From assembly GCF_014384895.1 (NCBI RefSeq), contig NZ_JACRSQ010000006.1:83578-147577 (forward strand): 64,000 bases of DNA, written 5' to 3'. Origin of the DNA: Bianquea renquensis. Lineage in GTDB: Bacteria > Bacillota > Clostridia > Lachnospirales > Bianqueaceae. This document shows, in pieces, positions 52,162 through 60,747 of the stretch. The notes beneath the pieces were generated by a model, which was given only the letters and a program-made list of their open reading frames with translations, ran no database searches and was not told where the DNA came from. A program made the position numbers and the translations under genes. Numbering within the stretch: position 1 is the first letter of the stretch; the number at the start of each line of letters is the position of its first letter.

Positions 52162-52312
52162 TTTTTCCCGTGGGACCATTTCAATAAACACGGTAGGGGG
52201 ATATACTCTTGGTATTTTGTAAAAACATCCTATGCGGATTCTAGTCCCACTTGTGCTCTAGCTTACATATACTGTAGTGAGCTTATTTGAGCTCAGAAAG
52301 GATGTGTTCCAA

Positions 52313-53689
52313 TTGGGTATCACCAACTCAAACAAAGAACTGAATACCGACAGAATTGATTGCGGTGGTTCGTTCAAGGTCAAACTATCGCTGACAGCGG
52401 AGCCGGATATCATCACAAACCCCACTGATATCGTCCTTGTCCTTGACCGTTCCGGCAGTATGTCCGGCAGCCCACTGGCGAATCTGAAAAACGGCGCAAA
52501 AAAATTCATTGATATTATTGATGAAGCAACCGACAACACACAGGATGGACAGATTGGGCACGGCAGTCACATCGGAATTGTCAGCTTCGCCGACACGGCG
52601 ACACAGGACACGCAGCTGGTCACTTCCGTAGAGGAGCTGAAAGAGGCCGTCGACGCACTGTCCGCCGGAGGCCGCACCAACCACGCCGATGCCTTCACAA
52701 AAGCAACGCAACTTTTTAATCCCGCTTCGACAAATCAACGTGTCATTGTCATGTTTACAGACGGCCGGACTACAGTGGGGGGAAATCCCACCCCAATAGC
52801 CAATGCGGCAAAAGCACAGGGAATCATCATCTACTGCATTGGGCTCTCCGGCAACGGCGGCATCGACGAACAGGCACTGAACGATTGGGCCTCCACCCCG
52901 CCTTCCGCCTATGTGGCAATCACGCCGGATGATGAAGAACTGGAAACGTTATTTGAAGATCTGGCCCAGAATATTGCAAAGCCGGGCGCCACCGATATTG
53001 TAATTGATGAAAAAGTAAATCCCTGTTTTAAAATCACTGCCGTGTCCAATCCAACCAAAGGAACCACAAGCCTGACAAGCCCCACCTCGCTCCAATGGAA
53101 AATTGACGAATTAGGCGCAAAAGGGAGCGAGGGAGCTGTGCTAGAATTCACGGTTGAACATGTTGGGCCATGCTCTGGCACAGTGGAAGTCAATGACAGT
53201 ATCACCTACCGCGACAGGGATGGCAACCATGTCACATTCCCTTCCCCTAAAATTGAGGTGGACTGTGGAATTGTCATTTTGCCGGAGAAGTGCCCGCACC
53301 CCGTTGATATTACCATTGACGGCTGCGAGGACACCCTCGAATTTGACGCAGGAGACATTGGCATGGAATCACTCGGGCGTATTCTTCAGCTTAGCGTTAC
53401 GCTGAAAAATGTCTGTCCGAATAAGCGCGTGGCGCTGGCCGCCATCCTTACGGAAGTCGATTCGTATGGCATAGAGCACAAGCGCGGGATGAAAATTATA
53501 ACCGTGCCGGCCCATACGAAGGGAAGCTGCCGGAACGTCACCGTGCGGTGCATCAAGTTTGTCCTGCCGGAAGATCTTGACGTGTCCGGTGGTTCAACCA
53601 CTTCTCTCTGTAACCAGCGCAAATTCAAAGCAAGATTTATCGCACACTATATCGACAACGATTTCGAATGCTGTAACGCTATCCTCTGA
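52313..53689 (+). CDS. von Willebrand factor A domain protein, cytoplasmic type
   Basis: 458 residues from TTG at 52313, with AAAGGAT ten bases upstream; GTG starts up to 12 codons earlier are possible. The vWA domain (about 15-230) has a complete MIDAS: DRSGSMSG (Asp45, Ser47, Ser49), Thr in the GGRTNHADAFTKA segment, and MFTDGRTTVGG. The second half is beta-rich (about 230-330, ending SITYRDRDGNHVTFPSP), then a Cys-rich end with CPHPVDITIDGCEDT and VCPNKRVALAAILTEVD. No signal peptide or anchor is visible. The role is unknown; divalent-metal-dependent protein binding is expected. Confidence 0.85.
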   Translation: MGITNSNKELNTDRIDCGGSFKVKLSLTAEPDIITNPTDIVLVLDRSGSMSGSPLANLKNGAKKFIDIIDEATDNTQDGQIGHGSHIGIVSFADTATQDTQLVTSVEELKEAVDALSAGGRTNHADAFTKATQLFNPASTNQRVIVMFTDGRTTVGGNPTPIANAAKAQGIIIYCIGLSGNGGIDEQALNDWASTPPSAYVAITPDDEELETLFEDLAQNIAKPGATDIVIDEKVNPCFKITAVSNPTKGTTSLTSPTSLQWKIDELGAKGSEGAVLEFTVEHVGPCSGTVEVNDSITYRDRDGNHVTFPSPKIEVDCGIVILPEKCPHPVDITIDGCEDTLEFDAGDIGMESLGRILQLSVTLKNVCPNKRVALAAILTEVDSYGIEHKRGMKIITVPAHTKGSCRNVTVRCIKFVLPEDLDVSGGSTTSLCNQRKFKARFIAHYIDNDFECCNAIL

Positions 53690-53704
53690 TTTCGAGATTC
53701 CCGA

Positions 53705-53736
53705 CGCCGGACATTCATTGCGCTCAATGTCCGGCG
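53705..53736 (+). terminator. Hairpin after the vWA gene
   Basis: Eleven-base perfect arms CGCCGGACATT/AATGTCCGGCG (53705-53715, 53726-53736), 16 bases past the stop codon. No clear T-run follows, so termination may be partial. Confidence 0.6.
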
Positions 53737-53805
53737 CTCTATATGTCCGCTGCGAGCGAATATTACAAAACGCAATTTTGTTTACACTGGCGTATCATTT
53801 TATGA

Positions 53806-53811
53806 TATAAT
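53806..53811 (+). promoter_or_regulatory. Extended -10 promoter of the two-component operon
   Basis: TATAAT preceded by TG one base upstream (TGATATAAT), 36 bases before the response-regulator ATG. The -35 is weak (TTTACA at a 19-base spacing). Extended -10 promoters tolerate this. Confidence 0.6.
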
Positions 53812-53847
53812 AATCGCGTTAGGAGAAAGCCCTCAGGAGGTGCCAGC

Positions 53848-54528
53848 ATGTTTAATATTCTCGTAGTAGAAGATAATCCCGATATGCGTGAACTGTTTTG
53901 TACGGTGCTATCTGACAAGGGATTTAATGGCATTCCGGCTTCCGATGGCATGGAGGCTCTGGAAATCATGGACAAGGAGTATATCGACCTGATTGTCGCA
54001 GACATCATGATGCCGAATATGGATGGCTACGAATTGACAAAATCCTTGCGGGAGGCCAAATACAACCTTCCAATTCTTATCGTCACAGCCAAAGATCAAT
54101 TTGATGATATGCAGAAGGCATTTCGCGCCGGAACGGACGATTACATGATAAAGCCAATTAACGTCAAGGAGCTTGTCCTCCGGGTAGAAGCGCTTCTGCG
54201 GAGGGCTAAAATCTCAAGTGAAAAGAAAATCGCCGTCGGCTCTACGGTACTGGATTACGACGCCCTTACGGTTACACTCCGCGGAAAAGAAACGATTCTG
54301 CCGCAGAAAGAGTTTTATCTGCTGTATAAACTGCTCTCCTATCCCAATAAAATTTTCACCCGACAGCAGCTCATGGATGAAATATGGGGTATGTTTTCAG
54401 AAACCGATGAGCGGACGGTCAATACCCATATCAACCGGCTTCGGGACAAATTCTCCGACTGCCAGGATTTTGAAATTGTGACGGTCCGCGGACTCGGGTA
54501 TAAGGCGGTGAAAAAGGTTGAACCATAA
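53848..54528 (+). CDS. OmpR/PhoB-family response regulator
   Basis: 226 residues. The receiver domain (1-120) has the acidic pair in VEDNPDM, phosphoacceptor Asp52 in LIVADIMMPNMDGYE and Lys in YMIKPINVKEL. The C-terminal winged helix (about 130-226) includes EFYLLYKLLSYPNKIFTRQQ and DERTVNTHINRLRDKF. CAGGAGG precedes the ATG. It overlaps the kinase gene by 11 bases. Putative target repeats lie at the ABC gene promoter (52120-52161). Confidence 0.95.
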   Translation: MFNILVVEDNPDMRELFCTVLSDKGFNGIPASDGMEALEIMDKEYIDLIVADIMMPNMDGYELTKSLREAKYNLPILIVTAKDQFDDMQKAFRAGTDDYMIKPINVKELVLRVEALLRRAKISSEKKIAVGSTVLDYDALTVTLRGKETILPQKEFYLLYKLLSYPNKIFTRQQLMDEIWGMFSETDERTVNTHINRLRDKFSDCQDFEIVTVRGLGYKAVKKVEP

Positions 54529-55555
54529 GCCTCATTCAAAGCTCTGGCTCTACTTTACCATGATCGTCTTTGGCACCATTATGGCGGCATTTCTGCTCTC
54601 CGTTGGATTGTGGCTGTTGAGTTATCGCTGGGGCGTGGTCGACGCACATCCACTGGACCGCCATGTGCCGGTCATGCTATTTCTGGCAATCAGTATCTTA
54701 GTCGGGACAATCATCGCACTTTTTGTAGGCAGGCTGATTATCCGCCCGGTTCAGCAGATCAGCGACGCATTTGATGAACTTTCCAAGGGAAATTTTACTG
54801 TACGAGTTCCAGGCGGCGAGAAAATTGCCGAAATCCGTGAAATGTCGGAACGCTTTAATTCTATGGCCTATGATCTATCCCATATTGAAACGCTCCGGAA
54901 TGACTTTGTTGCCAATGTTTCCCACGAATTTAAAACACCCATTTCGGCTATTGAAGGGTATGCGACGCTTTTGCAGGATCCCTCACTCTCCAAAGAAAAA
55001 CATGACCACTATGTAGACAAGATACTGGATAATTCCGGCAGGCTCTCCAATCTTACCAGCAATATTTTGGCACTGTCAAAGCTGGAAAATCAGGAGGCCA
55101 TCATTCGCAAGAACGAATATCGCCTGGATGAACAGCTGCGGAAGGTGGTTTTACTCCTTGAAAACAAATGGTCGCCCAAAAATATAGAGTTTGATATTGA
55201 ACTCCCGCGCCAGATCTACTATGGCGATGAGCCCCTTCTCGATCAAGTCTGGATCAATCTGCTGGATAATGCAATCAAACATTCCCCCGAAGGCGCTGTC
55301 ATTACAATTTCCCTGCAGGCTGAAGAGCATCAAATTTCGATTCGTATTGCGGATGAAGGAGATGGAATGACGGAGGATGTGCAAAAACATATTTTTGAGA
55401 AATTCTATCAGGGGGATCGATCCAGAAAAGAGGCTGGCAACGGACTTGGCCTGGCACTCGTCAAACGGATTTTGGAGTTGTGTCGGGGATCGATCACTGT
55501 CATAAGCGCCCCAGGACAAGGCGCAACCTTTACCGTAACCTTGCCAAATAGGTAG
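54518..55555 (+). CDS. Sensor histidine kinase with short extracytoplasmic loop
   Basis: 345 residues from TTG at 54518 (an ATG 14 codons later is possible). Two membrane helices (about 11-35 and 51-71) are joined by only about 15 residues (VDAHPLDRHVP region), which is too short for a ligand-binding domain. A HAMP linker (GRLIIRPVQQISDAFDELSK) and dimerisation helix with His136 (ANVSHEFKTPISAIEGY) follow, then a complete ATPase domain (DNAIKHSPEGAV, ADEGDGMTEDVQ, GNGLGLALVKRI). Such intramembrane-sensing kinases usually work with an ABC transporter that detects antibiotics or envelope stress, and one is nearby. Confidence 0.93.
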   Translation: MNHKPHSKLWLYFTMIVFGTIMAAFLLSVGLWLLSYRWGVVDAHPLDRHVPVMLFLAISILVGTIIALFVGRLIIRPVQQISDAFDELSKGNFTVRVPGGEKIAEIREMSERFNSMAYDLSHIETLRNDFVANVSHEFKTPISAIEGYATLLQDPSLSKEKHDHYVDKILDNSGRLSNLTSNILALSKLENQEAIIRKNEYRLDEQLRKVVLLLENKWSPKNIEFDIELPRQIYYGDEPLLDQVWINLLDNAIKHSPEGAVITISLQAEEHQISIRIADEGDGMTEDVQKHIFEKFYQGDRSRKEAGNGLGLALVKRILELCRGSITVISAPGQGATFTVTLPNR

Positions 55556-55626
55556 GAGTTGCCGCAATAAAATGACTGCGAGCCAGCGCTTACAGCATAC
55601 AATTTTCAAAAAGAGGGATCACACCG

Positions 55627-56979
55627 ATGGACAATACACAAAAAACATATCTATTTGAGCAGACGCCCATAGCAAAAGCCGTTATAAAGCTGGCAATCCC
55701 TACCATCATTAGTTCTCTGGTCATGGTGCTCTACAATCTTGCCGATACATATTTTGTCGGAATGCTGAACAATTCGGTTCAAAACGCCGCCGTAACTCTG
55801 GCGGCCCCTGTGCTCCTGGCTTTCAACGCCGTCAATAACCTTTTTGGCGTTGGCAGTTCCAGCATGATGAGTCGGGCGTTGGGCAAAAAGGAGTATGAAA
55901 CTGTATACCGCAGCTCGGCTTTCGGCTTTTACTGTTCTGCCTTCTGCGGCCTCCTGTTTTCACTGGTCTATACTCTATTTAGCGCGCCGCTGCTGACGAT
56001 GCTAGGGGCAAATGCGGAGACTGCCGCTGCTACCGGCGAATATTTAAAATGGACCGTCACCTGCGGCGCTGTACCGGCGATTCTAAATGTGGTCATGGCC
56101 TATATGGTGCGTTCCGAGGGGTCTTCCCTCCATGCCAGCATCGGTACAATGAGCGGTTGTCTACTCAATATCCTTCTAGACCCGATTTTCATTCTGCCCT
56201 GGGGACTGAATATGGGGGCAGCGGGCGCAGGACTTGCTACCTTCATCTCCAACTGCGTGGCATGTCTCTATTTCTTTGTTCTGCTGTTTGTCAAACGCAG
56301 GAGCACGTATGTATGCATCCGCCCGTCCAAATTCCGACTCAAGAAATCCATTACACTGGGCGTCTGTGGAGTCGGCATACCGGCGGCCATTCAAAATCTG
56401 CTCAACGTGACAGGGATGACCGTGTTGAACAATTTTACCTCCTCCTACGGTTCGGATGCTGTCGCGGCCATGGGAATCGCCCAAAAAATCAATATGGTAC
56501 CGCTCTACATTGCGCTCGGACTGTCGCAGGGCATCATGCCGCTGATTAGCTATAACTATGCCAGCGGAAATATTGACCGTGTTAAAAAAACGCTCCTCTT
56601 TGCAACGAAGATCGCCCTTTCCTTTATGGCGATTGTGGCCATAGGCTACTACGCGGGAGCGGACTTTCTCATCTCCCTATTTATGGAAAATGAGCGTATT
56701 ATTGCATATGGAGCGCGCTTTCTCCACGGCCTTTGTCTGGCCCTTCCCTTCCTCTGTATGGACTTCCTTGCAGTGGGCGTCTTTCAAGCCTGCGGCATGG
56801 GGCGAAAGGCGCTTATTTTTGCGCTGCTTCGAAAGATCGTTCTGGAGATCCCCGCACTCTACCTTCTAAATTGGCTATTCCCTCTTTACGGACTCGCCTA
56901 TGCCCAATTCGCCGCGGAAGTCATATTGTCCATGGCAGCTGTTCTGGTTTTAAAGCGCATGTGGCCCAAAGAACTGTGA
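55627..56979 (+). CDS. MATE family multidrug exporter
   Basis: 450 residues with about twelve helices. The MatE repeats start IAKAVIKLAIPTIISSLVMV and AGLATFISNCVACLYFFV; typical blocks are YNLADTYFVGML, SEGSSLHASIGTMSGCLLNI and GLSQGIMPLISYNYASGN. The group belongs to NorM-like or DinF-like sodium or proton antiporters that export cationic drugs. AAAGAGGGAT precedes the ATG, 71 bp after the kinase. The gene is probably part of the same operon. It overlaps the start of the truncated methyltransferase. Confidence 0.93.
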   Translation: MDNTQKTYLFEQTPIAKAVIKLAIPTIISSLVMVLYNLADTYFVGMLNNSVQNAAVTLAAPVLLAFNAVNNLFGVGSSSMMSRALGKKEYETVYRSSAFGFYCSAFCGLLFSLVYTLFSAPLLTMLGANAETAAATGEYLKWTVTCGAVPAILNVVMAYMVRSEGSSLHASIGTMSGCLLNILLDPIFILPWGLNMGAAGAGLATFISNCVACLYFFVLLFVKRRSTYVCIRPSKFRLKKSITLGVCGVGIPAAIQNLLNVTGMTVLNNFTSSYGSDAVAAMGIAQKINMVPLYIALGLSQGIMPLISYNYASGNIDRVKKTLLFATKIALSFMAIVAIGYYAGADFLISLFMENERIIAYGARFLHGLCLALPFLCMDFLAVGVFQACGMGRKALIFALLRKIVLEIPALYLLNWLFPLYGLAYAQFAAEVILSMAAVLVLKRMWPKEL

Positions 56980-57617
56980 AGACTTTGCTTCCGGACTTTA
57001 CTCATAAAAGAGTTCTTGATCTTGGGTGTGGTTATGGCTGGCACTGTAAATACGCATCTGCCAGTGGTGCATCCTATGTTTTAGGGACAGATATTTCACA
57101 CAAGATGCTTGAAAGAGCTGAAAAGATCAATGCAGGTTCAGGTATCGAGTACCGCTGTATTGCTATGGAGGACTTGCGTTTTCCAGATGAAACATTTGAT
57201 GTCGTTCTCAGCTCGCTGGCATTTCACTATGTCCGAGATTTTGTACCTTTAGTTCATAATATTAGCCGTTGGATAAAACATGGCGGCGAGTTTGTTTTTT
57301 CAGTGGAACACCCTGTCTTCACATCTTACGGAACTCAAGATTGGTACTACGATGAGGACGGGGAAATCCTTCATTTTCCTGTGGATCATTATTACGATGA
57401 GGGCAAGCGGGAAGCGGTGTTTTTGGGTGAAACGGTTGTAAAGTACCATCGCACTCTAACCACTTACTTGAATACTGTACTACAAAATGAATTTGAAATT
57501 CGACATATTGTCGAGCCACAACCACCTGACAGTATGCTGGGCCTTCCTGGAATGCAAGATGAAATGCGCCGCCCCATGATGTTGTTAGTATCTGCAATAA
57601 AAAGCATAACCCCGTGA
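56976..57617 (+). CDS. Class I SAM-dependent methyltransferase, N-terminus missing
   Basis: 213 residues if started at GTG 56976, which overlaps the MATE stop codon. SAM-binding motif I KRVLDLGCGYGWHCKYA lies within the first 27 residues, followed by VLGTDISHKMLERA, DETFDVVLSSLAFHYVRDF and the C-terminal PDSMLGLPGMQDEMRRPMML. Relatives usually have about 30 more residues before motif I. No ribosome site precedes the GTG, and translation by coupling is possible. It is either a coupled short form or a gene fused to the MATE end by deletion; I lean to a truncated pseudogene. Confidence 0.65.
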   Translation: MKTLLPDFTHKRVLDLGCGYGWHCKYASASGASYVLGTDISHKMLERAEKINAGSGIEYRCIAMEDLRFPDETFDVVLSSLAFHYVRDFVPLVHNISRWIKHGGEFVFSVEHPVFTSYGTQDWYYDEDGEILHFPVDHYYDEGKREAVFLGETVVKYHRTLTTYLNTVLQNEFEIRHIVEPQPPDSMLGLPGMQDEMRRPMMLLVSAIKSITP

Positions 57618-57646
57618 TACCCGATGCCGATATATAGACAAACTGG

Positions 57647-57681
57647 ACATGGCGGTTCCATCCGGATACCGCCATGTTTTG
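57647..57681. terminator. Terminator between the methyltransferase and the surface-protein gene
   Basis: Ten-base arms ACATGGCGGT/ACCGCCATGT (57647-57656, 57668-57677), with an inner TCC/GGA pair and TTTTG after it on the plus strand. The convergent surface-protein gene ends 50 bases further on. Confidence 0.7.
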
Positions 57682-57730
57682 AAAATAGTTTTACAGTCCT
57701 CACGCTATTGTATTGGCTTGCAGCAAATGC

Positions 57731-60565
57731 TCAGTGGCGTTTATGTTTTCTCTCACGTGATTTTCTCTTCCCAAGCAACGGGGTCATGATGAGCCCTGTG
57801 AGGCTGAGGAACAGTAGCACAACCCAAATCGTGAGATGGCTGTTGTCGCCGGTCTGGGGGATCGTGGGATTGCCCGGATTGTCCGGCTCGCCGGATTCGT
57901 CGGGCTTATCCGGGTCAGCGGGCTTATTCGAATGGTAGGTGTTGAGTACGTCGTATCCCTTGATTTCTGTGGTGTAGTCAGGTACATTTACCTCGCCTAC
58001 GGTATAGACAACCTCGTGGCCGTCCTCTGCATATTTGGGCAGTTCAAAGGCATACTGCCAACCGTCGCCTGCCGTCACCAGCCGCTGGGCGGCCAGTTGT
58101 CCGTCCGCGTAAACCTCCACGACAATGGAATCGGGCCACTTGTCCTCCGGGTTGTCCCCGTGGTTCCACGTCTTGTTGCCTGCAATTTCTACGGTGTCCG
58201 GCTCTGTCATCTTCTCATCGTAGCGGTTGGTAAACAGCGCCTTTTCCGCCGCTTCTCCATCTCTCGTCAGGGTGTAGGAGGCATGAAGCTCGCCGTCCTC
58301 CAGCGTGACGGTGAAAGTGAGGGTGTACATGGTATTATCGTATTCCCAGCCGTCCGCGCCGGTGTTCAGTTCGGAAATGGTGTAGGTGTAAACGCCGAAA
58401 TCTGCAAAGGAGAAAGTTCCAAACTCTAATTCACCGCTGCCGGTGCGCCGGATGGTTTTGGTGTTCCCGTCGCTGCCCTGTGGCATGGGCGCGTTGTTCT
58501 CACCTTTCAGCAGGAAGGAAAACTCTGTCTCCGGCGCGTTCTCGCCTTCCACCACCTTTTCAATGTGAGGCGGGTCGATTTCTACAGGCGGAATGTAGGT
58601 ATTGAGGATATTGAAGCCGTCATAGGAAGGGATAAAACCCGCAACCGGCGCTTCCTCCACAGTGTAGGCAATCTCGTTCCCGTCCACGTCGTATTTGGGC
58701 GCGGTAAAGTTGTAATGCCACTGGCCGTTTTCGTCCGGGGTGACGGGGATTTCCTCCACGAGTAAATCCCCGTTTTTGAGCCGCACGGTGATGGATTCCG
58801 GCAGGGCCACAGTATGGCCGCCCAGCTTCCACGTTTTCTCACCTTTGATTTCGGCCTGTACTCCGCCTATGTAGGTGTTGATGGCTGTGACTTCTATCGT
58901 TCGGCCGGAAATGGCAGTTCCATATCCGTTTTCCATCCTCAGGGCATAGCCGTCTGCGGAATCGTCATCCTCGCGGACTTCATATTGTGCGCCTACTGGG
59001 ATTTCAAAATCCTTGCTTTCACCAGATTTTAAAGTAAACTGTGTTTCTGTGCCGTCAATGGTGAGGGTAAAATGAAATTCCTTGTTTTCATCCGCCTCCG
59101 GGTATTCACCCGCCAGCTTCTTAGTGATGATAAGGGTGGCCAGTTGCTCCGGCTCGGTCGGCACCCGGTTCTGGAACCGGGCAAGGGCGTTTTCTCCGCC
59201 CACAATGATGCCGGAGATCTCCTCAACCGCCGGGAGATACCCCGCCGCGTCCACTTCCCGCACGGTGTAGGCGATACCGTCCGGCAGGTTTGCAAATATT
59301 GCCTGCTGGCCCCCCTTCAAAACAAGGAGGCTGCCGTTGGTAAGCTCTTGCGGCTCGCCTCCGTCCACCGTGTATTCGTAGATTCCGCCGTCCGAGAAGG
59401 TGATTGCAAAGGCAAATTCTTTGTCCGGTTCGGGATTGTCGCCCACAACCTCTTTGCTCACCGTCAAGCTGCCGGATTCCATCGGGGGCTGGTAGACGTT
59501 GGCGAAGGGAAGGCGCAGTTCTTCCTCGCCGGTGATCTGTCCGGTATATTCCTGCACTGTGGCGGCATATCCTTCCGCCGTGTAGTCGGTTTCGGTGATG
59601 GTGTAAGTCGTCCCAACCGGCAGATCGGGGAAAGTTTTGCTTTCACCATGCTTGAGCACGAAGGTCTCCGTCTTACCGCTGATCACAGCGGTAAAGGTAA
59701 ATTCCTTGGCGATGTCGGCGCTGCCGTCTGGGCTTGCATCCACGATTTCCTTTGAGACGGTCAGGCTTCCCGTCTGGCTGGGGGTGTAGGTGTTGGTAAA
59801 CACTGCCGCGCTGCCGATTTCGGTGATAGTCCCCGTGTGGCCGGTGCCGGACACGGTATAGCCGGGGACAGGCTGCTCGGTGACGGTGTATGTTACCCCC
59901 ACAGGGATTTGCTCAAATACAGCGGTCTGATTATGCTTTAATTGGAGCGTGCCGCCGCTTGTCAGTTCCTGCGGCTCGCCTCCGTCGATAGAATAGGAAT
60001 AGGCGCCGCCGCCGGAAAAAGCGACGGTAAAAACAAATTCCTGCGCTTTCTGCTCGTCGGCGAGGGGCGAACCATCGGCATTTTCAACCAGCTTTTGCAC
60101 CGAGAGCACTCCTTGCAGCGGGATATTGTAGGCGGTGACAACCACCGCTTCCGTTTCCTCTCCAGTGACAGTGAAGGGATAGCGGGTAAGCTGTTGGCCC
60201 TTCTCGTCCTTGTCAAAGGCAAAACCGGGAGCCGGGGAGGATTCTTCAAAATAGTATTCGCCCGGCTCCAGGGAAACGGAGATTGTTCCGTTTTCATCGG
60301 TCACATATCGCCCCCCTATCTGTTGGCCGTCTTTGGCAAACAGGTAAAAGACCGCATCAGGGACAGATGTTTCCGTTTTCGTGCCGTCCGGCAGCTTTTC
60401 CAGTTTCACAAGTTCCACATCGGCATAGGAGGCAACCTCGCTCTGTGTCTCGTTTTTGGCCGACTGGCCGAGGCTTTGCCATCCCAGCGTGCCGGTGATA
60501 AGGCCGCCTACCACAAACACCGCTGCCAAAACCATGCTGATCGTCCGATGTATCGCTGTACGCAT
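57731..60565 (-). CDS. Sortase-anchored CnaB/pilin-like surface adhesin
   Basis: 944 residues. The N-terminal signal-like region (1-60) has a SipW-like motif GTLGWQSLGQ. A SpaA-like prealbumin domain (about 45-130) is followed by four DUF5979-type repeats (each opening as in GSLTVSKEIVDASPDG), two CnaB domains (KTWKLGGHTVALPESITV; KTWNHGDNPEDKWPDSIVV) and a pilin isopeptide domain between them (VVEGENAPETEFSFLLKGEN). It ends with a Pro-rich linker, sorting signal IPQTG (902-906), hydrophobic helix and basic tail. AAGGAGG precedes the ATG. It is likely wall-anchored and perhaps forms pili; no sortase gene is in the window. Confidence 0.9.
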   Translation of the reverse strand: MRTAIHRTISMVLAAVFVVGGLITGTLGWQSLGQSAKNETQSEVASYADVELVKLEKLPDGTKTETSVPDAVFYLFAKDGQQIGGRYVTDENGTISVSLEPGEYYFEESSPAPGFAFDKDEKGQQLTRYPFTVTGEETEAVVVTAYNIPLQGVLSVQKLVENADGSPLADEQKAQEFVFTVAFSGGGAYSYSIDGGEPQELTSGGTLQLKHNQTAVFEQIPVGVTYTVTEQPVPGYTVSGTGHTGTITEIGSAAVFTNTYTPSQTGSLTVSKEIVDASPDGSADIAKEFTFTAVISGKTETFVLKHGESKTFPDLPVGTTYTITETDYTAEGYAATVQEYTGQITGEEELRLPFANVYQPPMESGSLTVSKEVVGDNPEPDKEFAFAITFSDGGIYEYTVDGGEPQELTNGSLLVLKGGQQAIFANLPDGIAYTVREVDAAGYLPAVEEISGIIVGGENALARFQNRVPTEPEQLATLIITKKLAGEYPEADENKEFHFTLTIDGTETQFTLKSGESKDFEIPVGAQYEVREDDDSADGYALRMENGYGTAISGRTIEVTAINTYIGGVQAEIKGEKTWKLGGHTVALPESITVRLKNGDLLVEEIPVTPDENGQWHYNFTAPKYDVDGNEIAYTVEEAPVAGFIPSYDGFNILNTYIPPVEIDPPHIEKVVEGENAPETEFSFLLKGENNAPMPQGSDGNTKTIRRTGSGELEFGTFSFADFGVYTYTISELNTGADGWEYDNTMYTLTFTVTLEDGELHASYTLTRDGEAAEKALFTNRYDEKMTEPDTVEIAGNKTWNHGDNPEDKWPDSIVVEVYADGQLAAQRLVTAGDGWQYAFELPKYAEDGHEVVYTVGEVNVPDYTTEIKGYDVLNTYHSNKPADPDKPDESGEPDNPGNPTIPQTGDNSHLTIWVVLLFLSLTGLIMTPLLGKRKSRERKHKRH

Positions 60566-60607
60566 GACAAAGCCCTCCTTCCGCTTACAATACATAACCA
60601 TAACTTT

Positions 60608-60659
60608 CTGCTCTCTGCCACGCGCTCTCCAAAAAAGGAAAGCGTATGGCAGGGAGCAG
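60608..60659 (-). repeat. Long intercistronic hairpin before the adhesin gene
   Basis: Thirteen-base arms (60608-60620, 60647-60659, one G-T wobble) with inner CGCTTTCC/GGAGAGCG pairing. On the minus strand it lies in the 182-bp leader of the adhesin gene, without a T-run. It could be an mRNA processing or stability element. Confidence 0.55.
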
Positions 60660-60747
60660 GGACGGCATACCGCCGCCCTGTTCCCCTTATGGCAAAGCCC
60701 ATGCTGTATCTCGTACAGTACAGTCTGCTTGCTGTTCCTTCTAAAAC

